A stretch of 64,000 bases of DNA from Maribacter huludaoensis. GTDB lineage: Bacteria; Bacteroidota; Bacteroidia; Flavobacteriales; Flavobacteriaceae. The stretch covers positions 186,001 to 250,000 of the forward strand of contig NZ_JARKMS010000006.1 of the NCBI RefSeq assembly GCF_029350945.1, written 5' to 3'. The position numbers and the translations under genes are program-made. Within the stretch, counting starts at the first letter, position 1; each line of letters starts with the position of its first letter. Below are positions 35,474-45,435 of the stretch, piece after piece. The notes beneath the pieces were generated by a model. The model saw nothing but the letters and a program-made list of their open reading frames with translations, searched no databases and was not told where the DNA came from.

Positions 35474-36568
35474 ATGAAAGCAGGTATTGTAGGATTGCCA
35501 AATGTTGGTAAATCAACACTTTTTAATTGTTTGTCAAATGCCAAGGCGCAAAGTGCAAATTTTCCATTTTGTACCATTGAACCTAATATAGGTGTTGTAA
35601 ACGTGCCCGATTCCCGTTTGCAAAAATTAGAAGAATTGGTTAATCCTGAAAGGGTTTTGCCTGCTACCGTAGAGATTGTGGATATTGCCGGTTTGGTAAA
35701 GGGCGCTAGTAAAGGTGAAGGTTTGGGCAACCAATTTTTGGGGAACATTCGCGAAACCGATGCCATATTGCATGTATTGCGTTGTTTTGATAATGATAAT
35801 ATAGTTCATGTAGATGGCAGTGTAGATCCAATAAGGGATAAAGAAACCATTGATATGGAGCTCCAATTGAAAGATTTGGAGACTGTTGAGAAAAAGTTGG
35901 AGAAAGTAAAACGGGCTGCTAGAACTGGAAATAAAGATGCACAGAAAGAAGAAGCTGTTTTATTGGCGATCAAAACTGGATTAGAGGCCGGTACTTCTGT
36001 TAGGGCCATAGAAATAGAAGAAGAGTCTAGGGTCGAATTTGTAAAACCTCTTCAGTTCATTACGGATAAACCGGTTATGTACGTGTGTAATGTAGATGAA
36101 GAAGCTGCCGTATCGGGTAACGCATATGTTGAAAAAGTGAAAGAAACTGTAGCGGCCGAAAATGCGGAAGTTATATTTTTGGCAGTAGGTACAGAAGCGG
36201 ATATTACGGAGTTGGAGACTTATGATGAACGCCAAATGTTTTTAGAGGATTTAGGTTTGGAAGAGCCAGGTTCTGCAAAATTGATACGTGGAGCCTACAG
36301 GTTATTGGATTTAGAGACTTACTTTACGGCTGGTGTAAAAGAAGTTCGTGCATGGACAATTCCTGTTGGTGCAACTGCTCCACAAGCTGCCGGTGTTATA
36401 CATACCGATTTTGAAAAAGGTTTCATTAGGGCAGAAGTTATTGCTTATGATGATTACGTGTCATTTGGTAGTGAGGCTAAAGTTAAGGAAGCTGGTAAAA
36501 TGAGGGTTGAAGGTAAAGAGTACATCGTTAAAGATGGTGATGTAATGCATTTCCGTTTTAACGTTTAA
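35474..36568 (+). CDS. ychF: Redox-regulated ATPase YchF (Obg-related)
   Basis: A 364-residue P-loop protein of standard YchF length. It starts KAGIVGLPNVGKSTLFN (G1), has the switch FPFCTIEPN, DIAGLVKGASKGEGLGN (G3), a coiled-coil insertion (about 130-175), the altered G4 NVDEE found in ATP-specific YchF, and a C-terminal TGS-like domain ending VKDGDVMHFRFNV. It binds ATP and ribosomes and is linked to stress responses. Its TAA stop shares TTAA with the convergent cbpM gene. Confidence 0.95.
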   Translation: MKAGIVGLPNVGKSTLFNCLSNAKAQSANFPFCTIEPNIGVVNVPDSRLQKLEELVNPERVLPATVEIVDIAGLVKGASKGEGLGNQFLGNIRETDAILHVLRCFDNDNIVHVDGSVDPIRDKETIDMELQLKDLETVEKKLEKVKRAARTGNKDAQKEEAVLLAIKTGLEAGTSVRAIEIEEESRVEFVKPLQFITDKPVMYVCNVDEEAAVSGNAYVEKVKETVAAENAEVIFLAVGTEADITELETYDERQMFLEDLGLEEPGSAKLIRGAYRLLDLETYFTAGVKEVRAWTIPVGATAPQAAGVIHTDFEKGFIRAEVIAYDDYVSFGSEAKVKEAGKMRVEGKEYIVKDGDVMHFRFNV

Positions 36569-36858
36569 TGTTCATATATAGTCAACCGGTCGCGTAGCAG
36601 TTTTAATTCTTGCTCTAATCGGTTGACTTTTTTTATCATATGGTTTAAGGTGTCTATGCCTTCCATATTAATTCCTAGCTCTTCTCGTAATCTATAAACA
36701 CGTTCAATTTCTACAATAGAATGTGGTTCAACATAGATTTTATTTTCTATTTGCTGTACTTCGATCATTTCAAATTCTAGAAGGTCCTCTATGAATTCCA
36801 TCGGAGTTTGTGTTTGCTGACAGTATACTTCTATTTGTATGTAGTTATCTGAATTCAT
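36565..36858 (-). CDS. cbpM: Chaperone modulator CbpM-like protein
   Basis: A 97-residue MerR-like helical protein: TPMEFIEDLLEFEMIEVQQIENKIYVEPHSIVEIERVYRLREELGINMEGID-type helices and a C-terminal coiled coil (MIKKVNRLEQELKLLRDRL, about 70-90). CbpM binds the J-domain of CbpA and limits its activity. It lies one base downstream of the CbpA-like gene on the same strand, which is the standard cbpA-cbpM arrangement. Its stop overlaps the convergent ychF stop by 4 bp. Confidence 0.85.
   Translation of the reverse strand: MNSDNYIQIEVYCQQTQTPMEFIEDLLEFEMIEVQQIENKIYVEPHSIVEIERVYRLREELGINMEGIDTLNHMIKKVNRLEQELKLLRDRLTIYEH
36580..36635 (+). terminator. Terminator-like structure for ychF embedded in cbpM
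   Basis: AGTCAACCGGT (36580-36590) and ATCGGTTGACT (36618-36628) pair over 11 bp (one G-T), followed by TTTTTTT. The loop is 27 nt, longer than usual. The structure lies within the coding sequence of the convergent gene, 12 bp past the ychF stop. Confidence 0.35.
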
Positions 36859-36859
36859 A

Positions 36860-37765
36860 TTATCGTAATTCTGAAAGTTGTTTAAATAATTCCTTTTCTT
36901 TTTCTGACAGTTTTGTTGGCATGATCACCTTGTAGGTAATATATAAGTCGCCATGTTTACCTTTTTTCTTGTAAACAGGCATACCTTTTCCTTTTAACTT
37001 CACCTTAGTGTCGTTTTGGGTTTCCGGTTTTACTTTTAGTTTTACTTTTCCTGATAAAGTTTCTACTTCAATGGAACCACCTAATATTGCATCATACAAT
37101 GAAATAGATTCATTTTTATATAAATCGTCCTTAACTCTTTGAAAGGTAGTATCGTTGTTAATTTCAAAAGTTAAATAAAGATCTCCTTTAGGTCCGCCGT
37201 TTACACCTTCGCCGCCATAACCTGAAATTTTAATGGTTTGCCCATCTTCTACACCGGCCGGTATGGTAATTCTAATTTTTTTATTGCCCAGGTCTAAGGT
37301 TTGTTTTTGGTCTTCAAGTATGTCTATAAGATTTAATTTTAGGGTAGCATTTAAGTCTTGCCCTTTAAATCGTGTAGACCTTTGTCGACCACCACCAGTA
37401 AAACCTCCGCTGGCGCCGCCAAACATAGATTCAAAGAAATCGGAAAAATCTTCATGTGTTCCTGTAGAGCTAGAATAGGTTCTTCGATTTCCGCTGGTAG
37501 AACTTCGCTGATTTCTTTTAGCTTCTTCAAAAGCATCGGCATGTTCCCAATCTTTACCATATTGGTCATATTTCTTTCTTTTCTCGGGATCGCTCAAAAC
37601 CTCATTTGCTTCGTTTATGCGTTGAAACTTTTCTTGCGCGGTTTTATCGTGCGGATTTAAATCCGGATGAAGCTTACGAGCTAATTTTCGATAAGCCTTT
37701 TTAATATCGGCTTGTGTTGCTTTCTTGTCAATTTCAAGAATTTTGTAATAATCAATGAATTCCAT
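36860..37765 (-). CDS. cbpA: DnaJ-type co-chaperone CbpA-like
   Basis: A 301-residue protein. The J-domain (about 4-68) contains the HPD motif in [11 protein letters not shown]; a Gly/Ser-rich linker (about 75-130, [11 protein letters not shown]) follows, then two C-terminal beta domains ([19 protein letters not shown] and [12 protein letters not shown]). The cysteine-rich zinc domain of classical DnaJ is absent, as expected for CbpA. It stimulates DnaK. The downstream modulator gene cbpM and its minus-strand promoter at 37785-37815 define the unit. Confidence 0.9.
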   Translation of the reverse strand: MEFIDYYKILEIDKKATQADIKKAYRKLARKLHPDLNPHDKTAQEKFQRINEANEVLSDPEKRKKYDQYGKDWEHADAFEEAKRNQRSSTSGNRRTYSSSTGTHEDFSDFFESMFGGASGGFTGGGRQRSTRFKGQDLNATLKLNLIDILEDQKQTLDLGNKKIRITIPAGVEDGQTIKISGYGGEGVNGGPKGDLYLTFEINNDTTFQRVKDDLYKNESISLYDAILGGSIEVETLSGKVKLKVKPETQNDTKVKLKGKGMPVYKKKGKHGDLYITYKVIMPTKLSEKEKELFKQLSELR

Positions 37766-37784
37766 GGCTGTTTAAATTCTACAA

Positions 37785-37815
37785 TAAATATATTAAAAGA
37801 ACTATTTTTTGACAA
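37785..37815 (-). promoter_or_regulatory. Promoter of cbpA-cbpM
   Basis: On the minus strand TTG, 20 bp, then TATATTTA: seven of eight bases of the -7 consensus at correct spacing. The start codon lies about 20 bp downstream of the -7 box. Confidence 0.6.
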
Positions 37816-38001
37816 TGACTATGGTCAGTTATCCCTAACTCGTTTAAATAAATTTTTAACGAAATATTTTATGGAACATGATCGGAATAGTAACGGCTAT
37901 CAACAAGAGAACTGGTTAATTGTTAATTACTTTAACAGTTAGCTATTTTATCTTTTGTTGAGTGGCGCTATCTTTAACGCAACTTTCATAATTTTTATTA
38001 A

Positions 38002-39867
38002 ATGTCTAAAGACACTACTCAATATACCGAAGACAATATACGCTCGCTTGATTGGAAAGAACATATTCGATTACGGCCTGGTATGTATATTGGTAAGTTA
38101 GGGGATGGGTCTTCTGCCGATGATGGAATCTATATTCTTTTAAAAGAGGTCATAGATAACTGTATAGATGAATTTGTAATGGGCGCCGGTAAGACCATTG
38201 AGATTTCTATTAAGGATAAGGTGGTTAAGGTGAGGGACTATGGTCGTGGTATACCGCTAGGTAAAGTTGTAGATGTGGTCTCTAAAATGAATACCGGTGG
38301 AAAGTACGACAGTCGTGCCTTTAAGAAATCTGTTGGTTTAAATGGAGTAGGTACCAAAGCGGTAAATGCCTTATCCAGTTTTTTTGAAGTTCAGTCATCT
38401 AGAGATAATCAGTTAAAAACTGCTCAGTTCAGTTCTGGTAACTTAGAAAAAGAAATTGGTCCTGAAGAGACCGGCAAGAGAAAAGGTACCAAGGTTACTT
38501 TTATTCCTGATGATACCATTTTTAAAAATTACAAATATAGAAACGAGTATGTTGAGCGCATGCTTAAGAACTATGTGTACTTAAATCCGGGGCTGACCAT
38601 TGTTTTTAACGGTGAAAAATTTCATTCTGAAAACGGATTAAAGGATTTGCTAGAGGACAATAACAATGTGGAGGATATGCTTTATCCTGTTATTCATCTA
38701 AAAGGGGAGGATATTGAAATTGCTATTACACATAGTAAAACACAATATAGTGAAGAATACCATTCTTTTGTAAATGGTCAACATACTACCCATGGAGGTA
38801 CCCACCAGGCCGCTTTTAGAGAGGCTATCGTTAAAACCATCCGTGATTTTTATGGAAAATCATATGATGCTTCAGATATTCGTAAATCTATTATATCCGC
38901 AATCTCCATTAAGGTAATGGAGCCGGTTTTTGAAAGTCAGACAAAAACGAAATTGGGCTCTACTGATATGGGAGGAGATTTTCCAACGGTTAGGACCTAT
39001 ATTAACGATTTTGTAGGTAAGTATTTAGATAACTACCTACATAAAAATGCCGATACGGCCGAAAAGCTTCAGCGTAAGATTATGATGGCCGAGAAAGAGC
39101 GTAAAGAGCTTTCCGGTATTAGAAAACTGGCTCGTGACCGAGCTAAAAAGGCTAGTCTACATAATAAAAAACTCCGTGATTGTAGGGTGCATTTAGGCGA
39201 TATAAAACATGATCGTAGATTAGAAACTTCGTTGTTTATTACAGAGGGTGATTCTGCATCTGGCTCTATAACAAAATCTAGAGATGTAAATACGCAGGCG
39301 GTTTTTAGTCTTAAGGGGAAGCCGTTGAACTCTTACGGGATGTCCAAGAAAATTGTTTATGAGAATGAGGAGTTCAATCTTTTGCAGGCGGCATTGAATA
39401 TAGAGGAGTCTATTGAAGATTTGCGATATAACAATATTATTATTGCTACTGATGCCGATGTAGATGGAATGCATATTCGCTTACTGTTAATTACATTTTT
39501 CTTGCAGTTTTTTCCTGAGCTGATAAAAGAGAATCATTTGTATATTCTACAAACGCCATTATTTAGGGTTAGAAATAAAAAGGAAACAATTTATTGTTAC
39601 AGTGATGAGGAGCGCCAAATGGCTATAAACAAATTATCTGGCAAACCTGAGATTACACGATTTAAAGGTTTGGGTGAAATTTCTCCAGATGAGTTCAGGC
39701 ATTTCATTGGCGATGATATTAGGTTAGAGCCGATAATGTTAGATAAAGCTATGTCCATTGAAGAATTACTGAGTTTTTATATGGGCAAGAATACGCCTGA
39801 TAGGCAAAAATTTATTATCAACAATCTTAAAGTTGAAGTTGATTTAATTGAAGATAAAGTAGTATAA
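38002..39867 (+). CDS. parE: DNA topoisomerase IV subunit B
   Basis: A 621-residue GyrB/ParE-type ATPase: [14 protein letters not shown] (ATP-binding Asn/Asp), [37 protein letters not shown] (ATP lid), a transducer domain (about 225-400), then TOPRIM motifs [15 protein letters not shown] and [12 protein letters not shown]. With parC immediately downstream, topoisomerase IV (chromosome decatenation) is the best call over gyrase. Some flavobacterial annotations call this pair a type IIA topoisomerase without distinction. A weak -7 (TATCTTTA, 37969) precedes it. Confidence 0.92.
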   Translation: MSKDTTQYTEDNIRSLDWKEHIRLRPGMYIGKLGDGSSADDGIYILLKEVIDNCIDEFVMGAGKTIEISIKDKVVKVRDYGRGIPLGKVVDVVSKMNTGGKYDSRAFKKSVGLNGVGTKAVNALSSFFEVQSSRDNQLKTAQFSSGNLEKEIGPEETGKRKGTKVTFIPDDTIFKNYKYRNEYVERMLKNYVYLNPGLTIVFNGEKFHSENGLKDLLEDNNNVEDMLYPVIHLKGEDIEIAITHSKTQYSEEYHSFVNGQHTTHGGTHQAAFREAIVKTIRDFYGKSYDASDIRKSIISAISIKVMEPVFESQTKTKLGSTDMGGDFPTVRTYINDFVGKYLDNYLHKNADTAEKLQRKIMMAEKERKELSGIRKLARDRAKKASLHNKKLRDCRVHLGDIKHDRRLETSLFITEGDSASGSITKSRDVNTQAVFSLKGKPLNSYGMSKKIVYENEEFNLLQAALNIEESIEDLRYNNIIIATDADVDGMHIRLLLITFFLQFFPELIKENHLYILQTPLFRVRNKKETIYCYSDEERQMAINKLSGKPEITRFKGLGEISPDEFRHFIGDDIRLEPIMLDKAMSIEELLSFYMGKNTPDRQKFIINNLKVEVDLIEDKVV

Positions 39868-39892
39868 ACTAGATTAATACGATTGCTTCTGA

Positions 39893-42553
39893 ATGGAAGA
39901 AAATGACGATTTGAACGAAGAAATAAACGATAGACTTTCTGAAGAGAATAATGAACAAACTGATTCATCTGAAGCACTGACCAGGGTTTCTGGTATGTAT
40001 AAAGATTGGTTCTTGGATTACGCTTCTTATGTAATTTTAGAACGTGCGGTTCCTGCTATTGAGGATGGATTTAAACCTGTGCAACGCCGTATAATGCACT
40101 CTCTGAAAGAGCTAGATGATGGTCGTTACAATAAGGTTGCCAATGTTGTTGGTCATACCATGCAATACCATCCACATGGTGATGCAAGTATTGCGGATGC
40201 CATGGTACAAATTGGACAAAAAGACCTGTTGATCGATACTCAAGGTAACTGGGGAAATATTTTAACAGGGGATAGGGCGGCCGCTTCAAGATATATTGAG
40301 GCAAGACTGTCTAAATTTGCATTAGAAGTTATTTTTAGCCCTAAAATTACGGAATGGCAGGCTTCTTATGATGGTAGAAAGAAAGAGCCGGTAAACTTAC
40401 CTGTAAAATTTCCTTTACTATTGGCCCAAGGGGCAGAAGGTATTGCCGTTGGCTTATCTACAAAGGTTCTTTCACATAACTTCGTTGAGCTTATTGATGC
40501 TTCAATAAAACATTTAAAAGGACAACGTTTTAAAATATTTCCAGATTTCCCCACGGCCGGTATTATAGATGTTACTAACTATAACGATGGATTAAGGGGA
40601 GGTAAGATAAGGGTGCGTGCCAAGATTTCTCAATTAGATAAAAACACGTTGGTAATCAGTGAGATACCTTATGGTACCAATACTGGTAGTTTAATTGATT
40701 CAATCTTAAAAGCCAATGAAAAAGGCAAGATAAAAATTAAAAAAATTGAGGATAATACAGCTGCTAATGTAGAGATTCTTATTCATCTTCCTTCCGGAAT
40801 ATCTCCTGACAGAACTATTGATGCTCTTTATGCATTTACATCTTGTGAATCTTCAATTTCACCTCTTGGGTGTATTATTGAAGATAATAAGCCTTTGTTT
40901 ATCGGGGTAACGGAAATGCTTAAAAGATCAACGGATTCTACGGTAGATTTGTTAAAGCAGGAACTAGAAATTCAATTAAGGGAGCTTGAAGAGCAGTGGC
41001 ATTTTGCATCTCTTGAGCGAATATTCATAGAAAATCGAATCTATCGTGATATTGAGGAGGAAGAGACGTGGGAAGGTGTTATTGCTGCTATAGATAAAGG
41101 CTTGGAGCCATTTACAAAACACCTAAAACGAGCGGTAACCGAAGAGGATATTACAAGGCTAACCGAAATTCGTATCAAAAGAATATCAAAATTCGATTTG
41201 GATAAGGCGCAACAGCATCTAGAGAGTTTGCAGGAGCGTATTGCGGAGGTCAAGCATCATTTGGCCAATCTTATTGAGTTTGCTATTGATTACTTTAAGA
41301 ATTTGAAAGAAACTTATGGTAAGGATAGAGGTCGGTTAACTGAGATTCGGGTTTTTGACGATATTGAAGCTACTAAGGTAGCTATTAGGAACACTAAGCT
41401 TTATGTAAATAGAGAAGAGGGCTTTGTGGGTACTTCCTTGAAAAAAGACGAGTATGTAACCGACTGTAGTGATATTGATGATATTATTATGATAACCAAC
41501 TCAGGTAAAATGATGGTGTCAAAAGTAGATTCCAAAATTTTTGTGGGCAAGGGTATTATTCATGTAGCGGTATTTAAGAAAAAAGATAAGCGTACAACCT
41601 ATAATATGGTATACAAGGATGGTAAAGGCGGTCCAACCTATATAAAGCGTTTTAATGTAACCAGCATAACAAGGGATAGGGAGTATGATCTAACAACTGG
41701 TAAGGCCGGGTCTCAAGTCTTGTATTTCTCCGCCAACCCAAATGGTGAAGCCGAGGTAATTACGGTTTTACTGCGCCAAGTTGGTAGTATTAAAAAATTG
41801 AAATGGGATATCGATTTTTCTGATGTACTCATAAAGGGTAGGGCTTCTAAAGGAAATATTGTAACGAAGTATTCTGTTAAGCGCATAGAGTTGAAAGAAA
41901 AAGGCGTATCTACCCTTAAGCCTAGAAAAATTTGGTTCGATGATGTGGTGCGAAGATTGAATGTTGATGGTAGAGGGGAGCTTTTGGGTGAATTTAAAGG
42001 TGATGATCTAATACTGGTGATCAATCAAAAAGGTATTGCCAAAACATTTTTGCCTGTACTGACTTCTCATTTTGACGATGATATGATCGTCTTGGAGAAA
42101 TGGATTCCTGAAAAACCTATTTCAGCTATTTATTGGGAAGGGGAAAAGGAACGTTATTATATTAAAAGGTTTTTGATCGAAAATGAAAATAAGGAAGAAC
42201 TGTTTATTTCTGAACATCCAAAATCATATTTAGAGCTTGTTTCTACAGATTGGAAACCTAGGGTTGAAATTGAATTTCCTAAGCCTAGAGGTAAAGAGGC
42301 AAAAGAGAATGAAACGGTTGATGTAGAAGGTTTTATATCAATTAAGGGAATTAAAGCTTTAGGTAACCAGTTTATTGTAGAAAAAGTTAAGAATATAAAT
42401 CTTCTTGATCCTGTACCTTATGAACCTGAGGAGCCCGAAGAAGTGGAAAATATTGAAGTGGTTGACGAAGAGGCGTTAGGTTCTGCCGAAGAATCAGAAA
42501 CTAAAAAAGGTGAAGATGGTACTGCTGCCGATGAACCAACTTTATTTGATTAG
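39893..42553 (+). CDS. parC: DNA topoisomerase IV subunit A
   Basis: An 886-residue GyrA/ParC-type protein. The winged-helix/tower portion includes QRRIMHSLKEL, HGDASIADAMVQIGQ and GDRAAASRYIEARLS with the active-site Tyr (in SRYIEARL, about residue 138). A long coiled coil (about 340-470) and a beta-pinwheel-like C-terminal domain follow, ending in a very acidic tail (EEPEEVENIEVVDEEA). It partners with ParE, 25 bp upstream. Its long acidic tail is species-variable. Confidence 0.92.
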   Translation: MEENDDLNEEINDRLSEENNEQTDSSEALTRVSGMYKDWFLDYASYVILERAVPAIEDGFKPVQRRIMHSLKELDDGRYNKVANVVGHTMQYHPHGDASIADAMVQIGQKDLLIDTQGNWGNILTGDRAAASRYIEARLSKFALEVIFSPKITEWQASYDGRKKEPVNLPVKFPLLLAQGAEGIAVGLSTKVLSHNFVELIDASIKHLKGQRFKIFPDFPTAGIIDVTNYNDGLRGGKIRVRAKISQLDKNTLVISEIPYGTNTGSLIDSILKANEKGKIKIKKIEDNTAANVEILIHLPSGISPDRTIDALYAFTSCESSISPLGCIIEDNKPLFIGVTEMLKRSTDSTVDLLKQELEIQLRELEEQWHFASLERIFIENRIYRDIEEEETWEGVIAAIDKGLEPFTKHLKRAVTEEDITRLTEIRIKRISKFDLDKAQQHLESLQERIAEVKHHLANLIEFAIDYFKNLKETYGKDRGRLTEIRVFDDIEATKVAIRNTKLYVNREEGFVGTSLKKDEYVTDCSDIDDIIMITNSGKMMVSKVDSKIFVGKGIIHVAVFKKKDKRTTYNMVYKDGKGGPTYIKRFNVTSITRDREYDLTTGKAGSQVLYFSANPNGEAEVITVLLRQVGSIKKLKWDIDFSDVLIKGRASKGNIVTKYSVKRIELKEKGVSTLKPRKIWFDDVVRRLNVDGRGELLGEFKGDDLILVINQKGIAKTFLPVLTSHFDDDMIVLEKWIPEKPISAIYWEGEKERYYIKRFLIENENKEELFISEHPKSYLELVSTDWKPRVEIEFPKPRGKEAKENETVDVEGFISIKGIKALGNQFIVEKVKNINLLDPVPYEPEEPEEVENIEVVDEEALGSAEESETKKGEDGTAADEPTLFD

Positions 42554-42561
42554 TCTTTGTT

Positions 42562-42990
42562 ATGAAAAAGTTTTTTGAAGAGTTCAAGAATTTTGCCATT
42601 AAAGGCAATATGATAGATTTGGCCGTTGGTATCATAATTGGTACGGCTTTTAATAAAGTGGTAAGTACAATTGTTTCTGCTATTATTATGCCTCCGTTAT
42701 CCTTGTTGACAGATGATGTTAATCTTTCAAATAAAAAATGGGTTCTAAGGGAAGCTGCAGAATCAGTGGAGGAAGTAGCCATTGGTTATGGTGAACTCAT
42801 TGAGTCTTTGATAGATTTCGGTATCATTGCGTTTACCATATTTGTGATGGTGAAGTTTATAAATAGGTTTAAGGCAAAATCTGACGATCCCACCAATAAA
42901 GAAGTTGAAACGCCTAAGAATATCGTATTGCTATCTAGCATGGAAAAATTATTACAGGAACAAAATGCTCTACTTAAAAATAAAAAGTAA
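42562..42990 (+). CDS. mscL: Large-conductance mechanosensitive channel
   Basis: A 142-residue inner-membrane channel of typical MscL length. It starts KKFFEEFKNFAIKGNMIDLAVGIIIGTAFNKVVSTIV (N-terminal helix and TM1 pore), has a periplasmic loop (about 52-75) and TM2 (about 76-100, LIDFGIIAFTIFVMVKFIN), then a charged C-terminal helix. It opens under osmotic downshock to release solutes. It lies 8 bp after the parC stop and may be co-transcribed with it. Confidence 0.95.
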   Translation: MKKFFEEFKNFAIKGNMIDLAVGIIIGTAFNKVVSTIVSAIIMPPLSLLTDDVNLSNKKWVLREAAESVEEVAIGYGELIESLIDFGIIAFTIFVMVKFINRFKAKSDDPTNKEVETPKNIVLLSSMEKLLQEQNALLKNKK

Positions 42991-43098
42991 TTAAACTGTT
43001 TAATAATTGAGAAGTCTTATGCTTGGATAGAATGTTAAGATCAGACAAATTCTAAGAATAATTTCTTTTATAACTACCTTTACAAAAATTTTTGATTA

Positions 43099-44055
43099 AT
43101 GGATTTCACTAACCCCCTGGTGTATGGCGCACCGGCCTTTATTGCCTTTATTTTATTAGAATTAACCTATAGCAAAACCCATGGAGATGATGATCTTTAT
43201 GATTGGAAAGATTTTGCGGCAAGTAGTGTTATGGGAATTGGATCTGCCATTATCGGTCCATTGTTAAAAGTAATCTTATTAGTTGTTCTTTTTGAATATG
43301 CCTATGAATTGTTCAACCCAATGGTAGATGGTGTTAGAACAAATATAATGGGGTATGAGTCCTTTGGTTATGCTTGGTATGTTTGGTTGCTTTGTCAATT
43401 AGCGGATGATTTTACGTACTATTGGTTTCATAGGGCAAATCATGAAATACGAATTTTATGGGCCGCACACATAGTACATCATTCTTCAGATAATTTTAAT
43501 CTTGGTACCGCTATAAGAAACGGGTGGTTCACCTTATTGTATAAACCTTTTTTCTATGTCTGGATGCCTATTATTGGTTTTCCGGTAGAAATGGTGGTTG
43601 TTTGTCTGGCTATAGAATCTTTCTGGCAGTTTCAATTACATTCCCAATATGTGCCTAAAATGGGATTCATAGAAAAAATATTTAATACACATACCATGCA
43701 TCAGGTACATCATGCGCAGAACGTGGAGTATTTGGATAAAAACCACGGTGGATTCTTAAATTTTTTCGACAAAATTTTTGGGACCTGGAAAGAATATGAT
43801 GAAAATATTGATGTCAAATTTGGGGTAATTCACGCTCCAAATTCCAATAATCCTTTAGTGATCCTAACTCATGAGTTTAAGGACATTTGGGCAGATACTA
43901 AAAAGTCTAAAAAACTAAGTCATAAATTGATGTACATATTTGGACCTCCAGGATGGAGCCATGATGGCAGTACAATGACGGTAAAGCAGCAGCAACGCTT
44001 GTACAAAGAACAGAAGGAGGCTAATCCTGATGTTGCTTTTGATAGGCCTAATTAA
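43099..44055 (+). CDS. Sterol desaturase/fatty acid hydroxylase family membrane protein
   Basis: A 318-residue integral membrane di-iron protein with the histidine boxes of the FA-hydroxylase superfamily: WFHRANHEI, AAHIVHHSSDNFN and MHQVHHAQNVEY, and a later HDGSTMTVKQQQR tail. About four hydrophobic segments lie between residues 10-130 and 150-190. Such proteins hydroxylate or desaturate lipids at the membrane, using a di-iron centre; in flavobacteria the natural substrate is often unknown (carotenoid or fatty acid). No carotenoid genes are nearby. Confidence 0.85.
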   Translation: MDFTNPLVYGAPAFIAFILLELTYSKTHGDDDLYDWKDFAASSVMGIGSAIIGPLLKVILLVVLFEYAYELFNPMVDGVRTNIMGYESFGYAWYVWLLCQLADDFTYYWFHRANHEIRILWAAHIVHHSSDNFNLGTAIRNGWFTLLYKPFFYVWMPIIGFPVEMVVVCLAIESFWQFQLHSQYVPKMGFIEKIFNTHTMHQVHHAQNVEYLDKNHGGFLNFFDKIFGTWKEYDENIDVKFGVIHAPNSNNPLVILTHEFKDIWADTKKSKKLSHKLMYIFGPPGWSHDGSTMTVKQQQRLYKEQKEANPDVAFDRPN

Positions 44056-44117
44056 ACGGTTTAGACTACTGTAGCAGGCTTAGAAACTAATTTGCTGCAT
44101 AATATCTTAAAATAAAT

Positions 44118-44156
44118 AATCCCGATTAAGCCAGTGCTTAATCGGGATTTTATTTT
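44118..44156. terminator. Bidirectional rho-independent terminator
   Basis: AATCCCGATTAAGC and GCTTAATCGGGATT form a 14-bp perfect stem with a 4-base loop; T and A runs flank it. It separates the hydroxylase gene from the convergent terC gene. Confidence 0.9.
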
Positions 44157-44175
44157 TTCAGAGTTATCTAAATAG

Positions 44176-44985
44176 TTAATCTACAATCTCATTATTAGGT
44201 CTCTTGTTCTTTTTCATGCGTAAATCAAAGAATTCAACCATTAGTGAGAATGCTATTGAGAAATATAGATAGCCTTTAGGTATAGTGCCAACCTCGTTGC
44301 CAAATACCACTAAGTGACATAAATGAGCTGATTCTGCAATTAGCATGAATCCAATTAATATCAAGAAAGACAATCCTAGTATTTGTATAGAAGGGTGTCT
44401 GTTAACAAATTCGCCTACAGGGTTGGCAAATAGCATCATGATTACTACAGAGATGACAACTGCTACTACCATTAGAACAAGAGCATCGTTAGGGTTGGGT
44501 GAAATACCATTGGTCATACCTATGGCGGTAAGGATAGAGTCAAAAGAAAATACAATGTTTATCACCGTTATTTGAAGTATTGCATTTGTCAAAGAAGTTG
44601 ATCTTGCTTTTTTTACCTCGCGTTCGTCATGACCCTTGTCTTCAACCTTCTCATGTATTTCCTTGGTACTTTTGTAAAGCAAGAATAGTCCTCCTGAAAA
44701 GAGTATAATTCCCTGGCCACTTATTCCACCGGTAATCCAGTCGCTATCAAATACCCAAAAAGGTTTTTTCATTGAAGTCAATAACGTAATACCGAATAAC
44801 AAAACAATACGCATTACCATTGCTAGGATCAGACCAATATTCGTTGCTTTTTTTCGTTGTGCAGGGTCTAGTTTGCCTGCGGCTATAGATATGAATATGA
44901 TATTGTCAATTCCTAAGACTATTTCAAGAAAGGTCAATGTTAGCAATGCAATCCAGGCATCTGGATTAGTAAAAATTTCAAACAT
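44176..44985 (-). CDS. TerC-family integral membrane protein
   Basis: A 269-residue protein with about seven hydrophobic spans. The family hallmark LEIVLGIDNIIFISI at the N-terminus and VINIVFSFDSILTAIGM in the middle carry the conserved acidic residues thought to bind metal. TerC proteins are linked to metal (manganese) export or metallation of exported proteins, and only loosely to tellurite resistance. The KSTKEIHEKVEDKGHDEREVKK loop (about 104-126) is cytoplasmic and charged. Its start is 2 bp after the stop of the lipoprotein gene at 44988. Confidence 0.88.
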   Translation of the reverse strand: MFEIFTNPDAWIALLTLTFLEIVLGIDNIIFISIAAGKLDPAQRKKATNIGLILAMVMRIVLLFGITLLTSMKKPFWVFDSDWITGGISGQGIILFSGGLFLLYKSTKEIHEKVEDKGHDEREVKKARSTSLTNAILQITVINIVFSFDSILTAIGMTNGISPNPNDALVLMVVAVVISVVIMMLFANPVGEFVNRHPSIQILGLSFLILIGFMLIAESAHLCHLVVFGNEVGTIPKGYLYFSIAFSLMVEFFDLRMKKNKRPNNEIVD

Positions 44986-44987
44986 GG

Positions 44988-45365
44988 TTAGTTGGTTTTA
45001 ATTGCGGTTCCTGTTTTAACTATTAATTTTTTATTTGGATCTTTTACAGCGCTTTTGTATTGAAAGGTGTATGAGGAATCTGTGGTACTGATAATTTTAT
45101 AATGTATGGCCGTCTTGCTATTTATATCTTGTAAAACAAATTCACAGTCGTTAAACCAGCGTACAGTGGCACTGTCTACTTTATTTTCATAGTAATCAAC
45201 GCTGTAATTATTTGTTCTTGTAAATTTACCTTCTTTTAAGGTGCCGTCTATTTCATAGTTAAATTTAAAAGTACCTGTTTTATACTTTTCACAATCACGC
45301 TCGGGTTCATAGCATGAACCTAAAATTAAACCTATTGCCAGGGTCGTAATAATTTTTTTCATCAT
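44988..45365 (-). CDS. Small lipoprotein of unknown function, upstream of terC
   Basis: A 125-residue protein with lipoprotein signal MMKKIITTLAIGLILGSCYEP (Cys18 or 19). The mature part is a beta-rich domain with GTFKFNYEIDGTLKEGKFTR, VDYYENKVDSATVRWFNDCEFVLQ and a lysine/threonine-rich end. The paired cysteines (one in RDCEKY, one in NDCEFV) may form a disulfide. In some flavobacterial databases this family carries the misleading name DNA topoisomerase IV, presumably from proximity to parC; nothing in the sequence supports that. It overlaps in arrangement with terC, so the two are likely co-transcribed. Confidence 0.65.
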   Translation of the reverse strand: MMKKIITTLAIGLILGSCYEPERDCEKYKTGTFKFNYEIDGTLKEGKFTRTNNYSVDYYENKVDSATVRWFNDCEFVLQDINSKTAIHYKIISTTDSSYTFQYKSAVKDPNKKLIVKTGTAIKTN

Positions 45366-45435
45366 GCCGCAAAATAATGAAAATAGGGGTTATGTAGATG
45401 TAAAAAGTTAATATAGTTCTGAGGTGTAATGTATT

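Noticed and set aside
37712-37942. 76-codon plus-strand frame across the cbpA-parE gap
   Set aside because: It starts antisense inside cbpA, its codons read through the cbpA promoter region, and it has no recognisable domain or initiation signal. The part from 37871 is too short to support.
44988-45365. Name DNA topoisomerase IV for the small lipoprotein before terC
   Set aside because: The protein is a 125-residue lipoprotein without any topoisomerase motif; the real subunits are at 38.0-42.6 kb.
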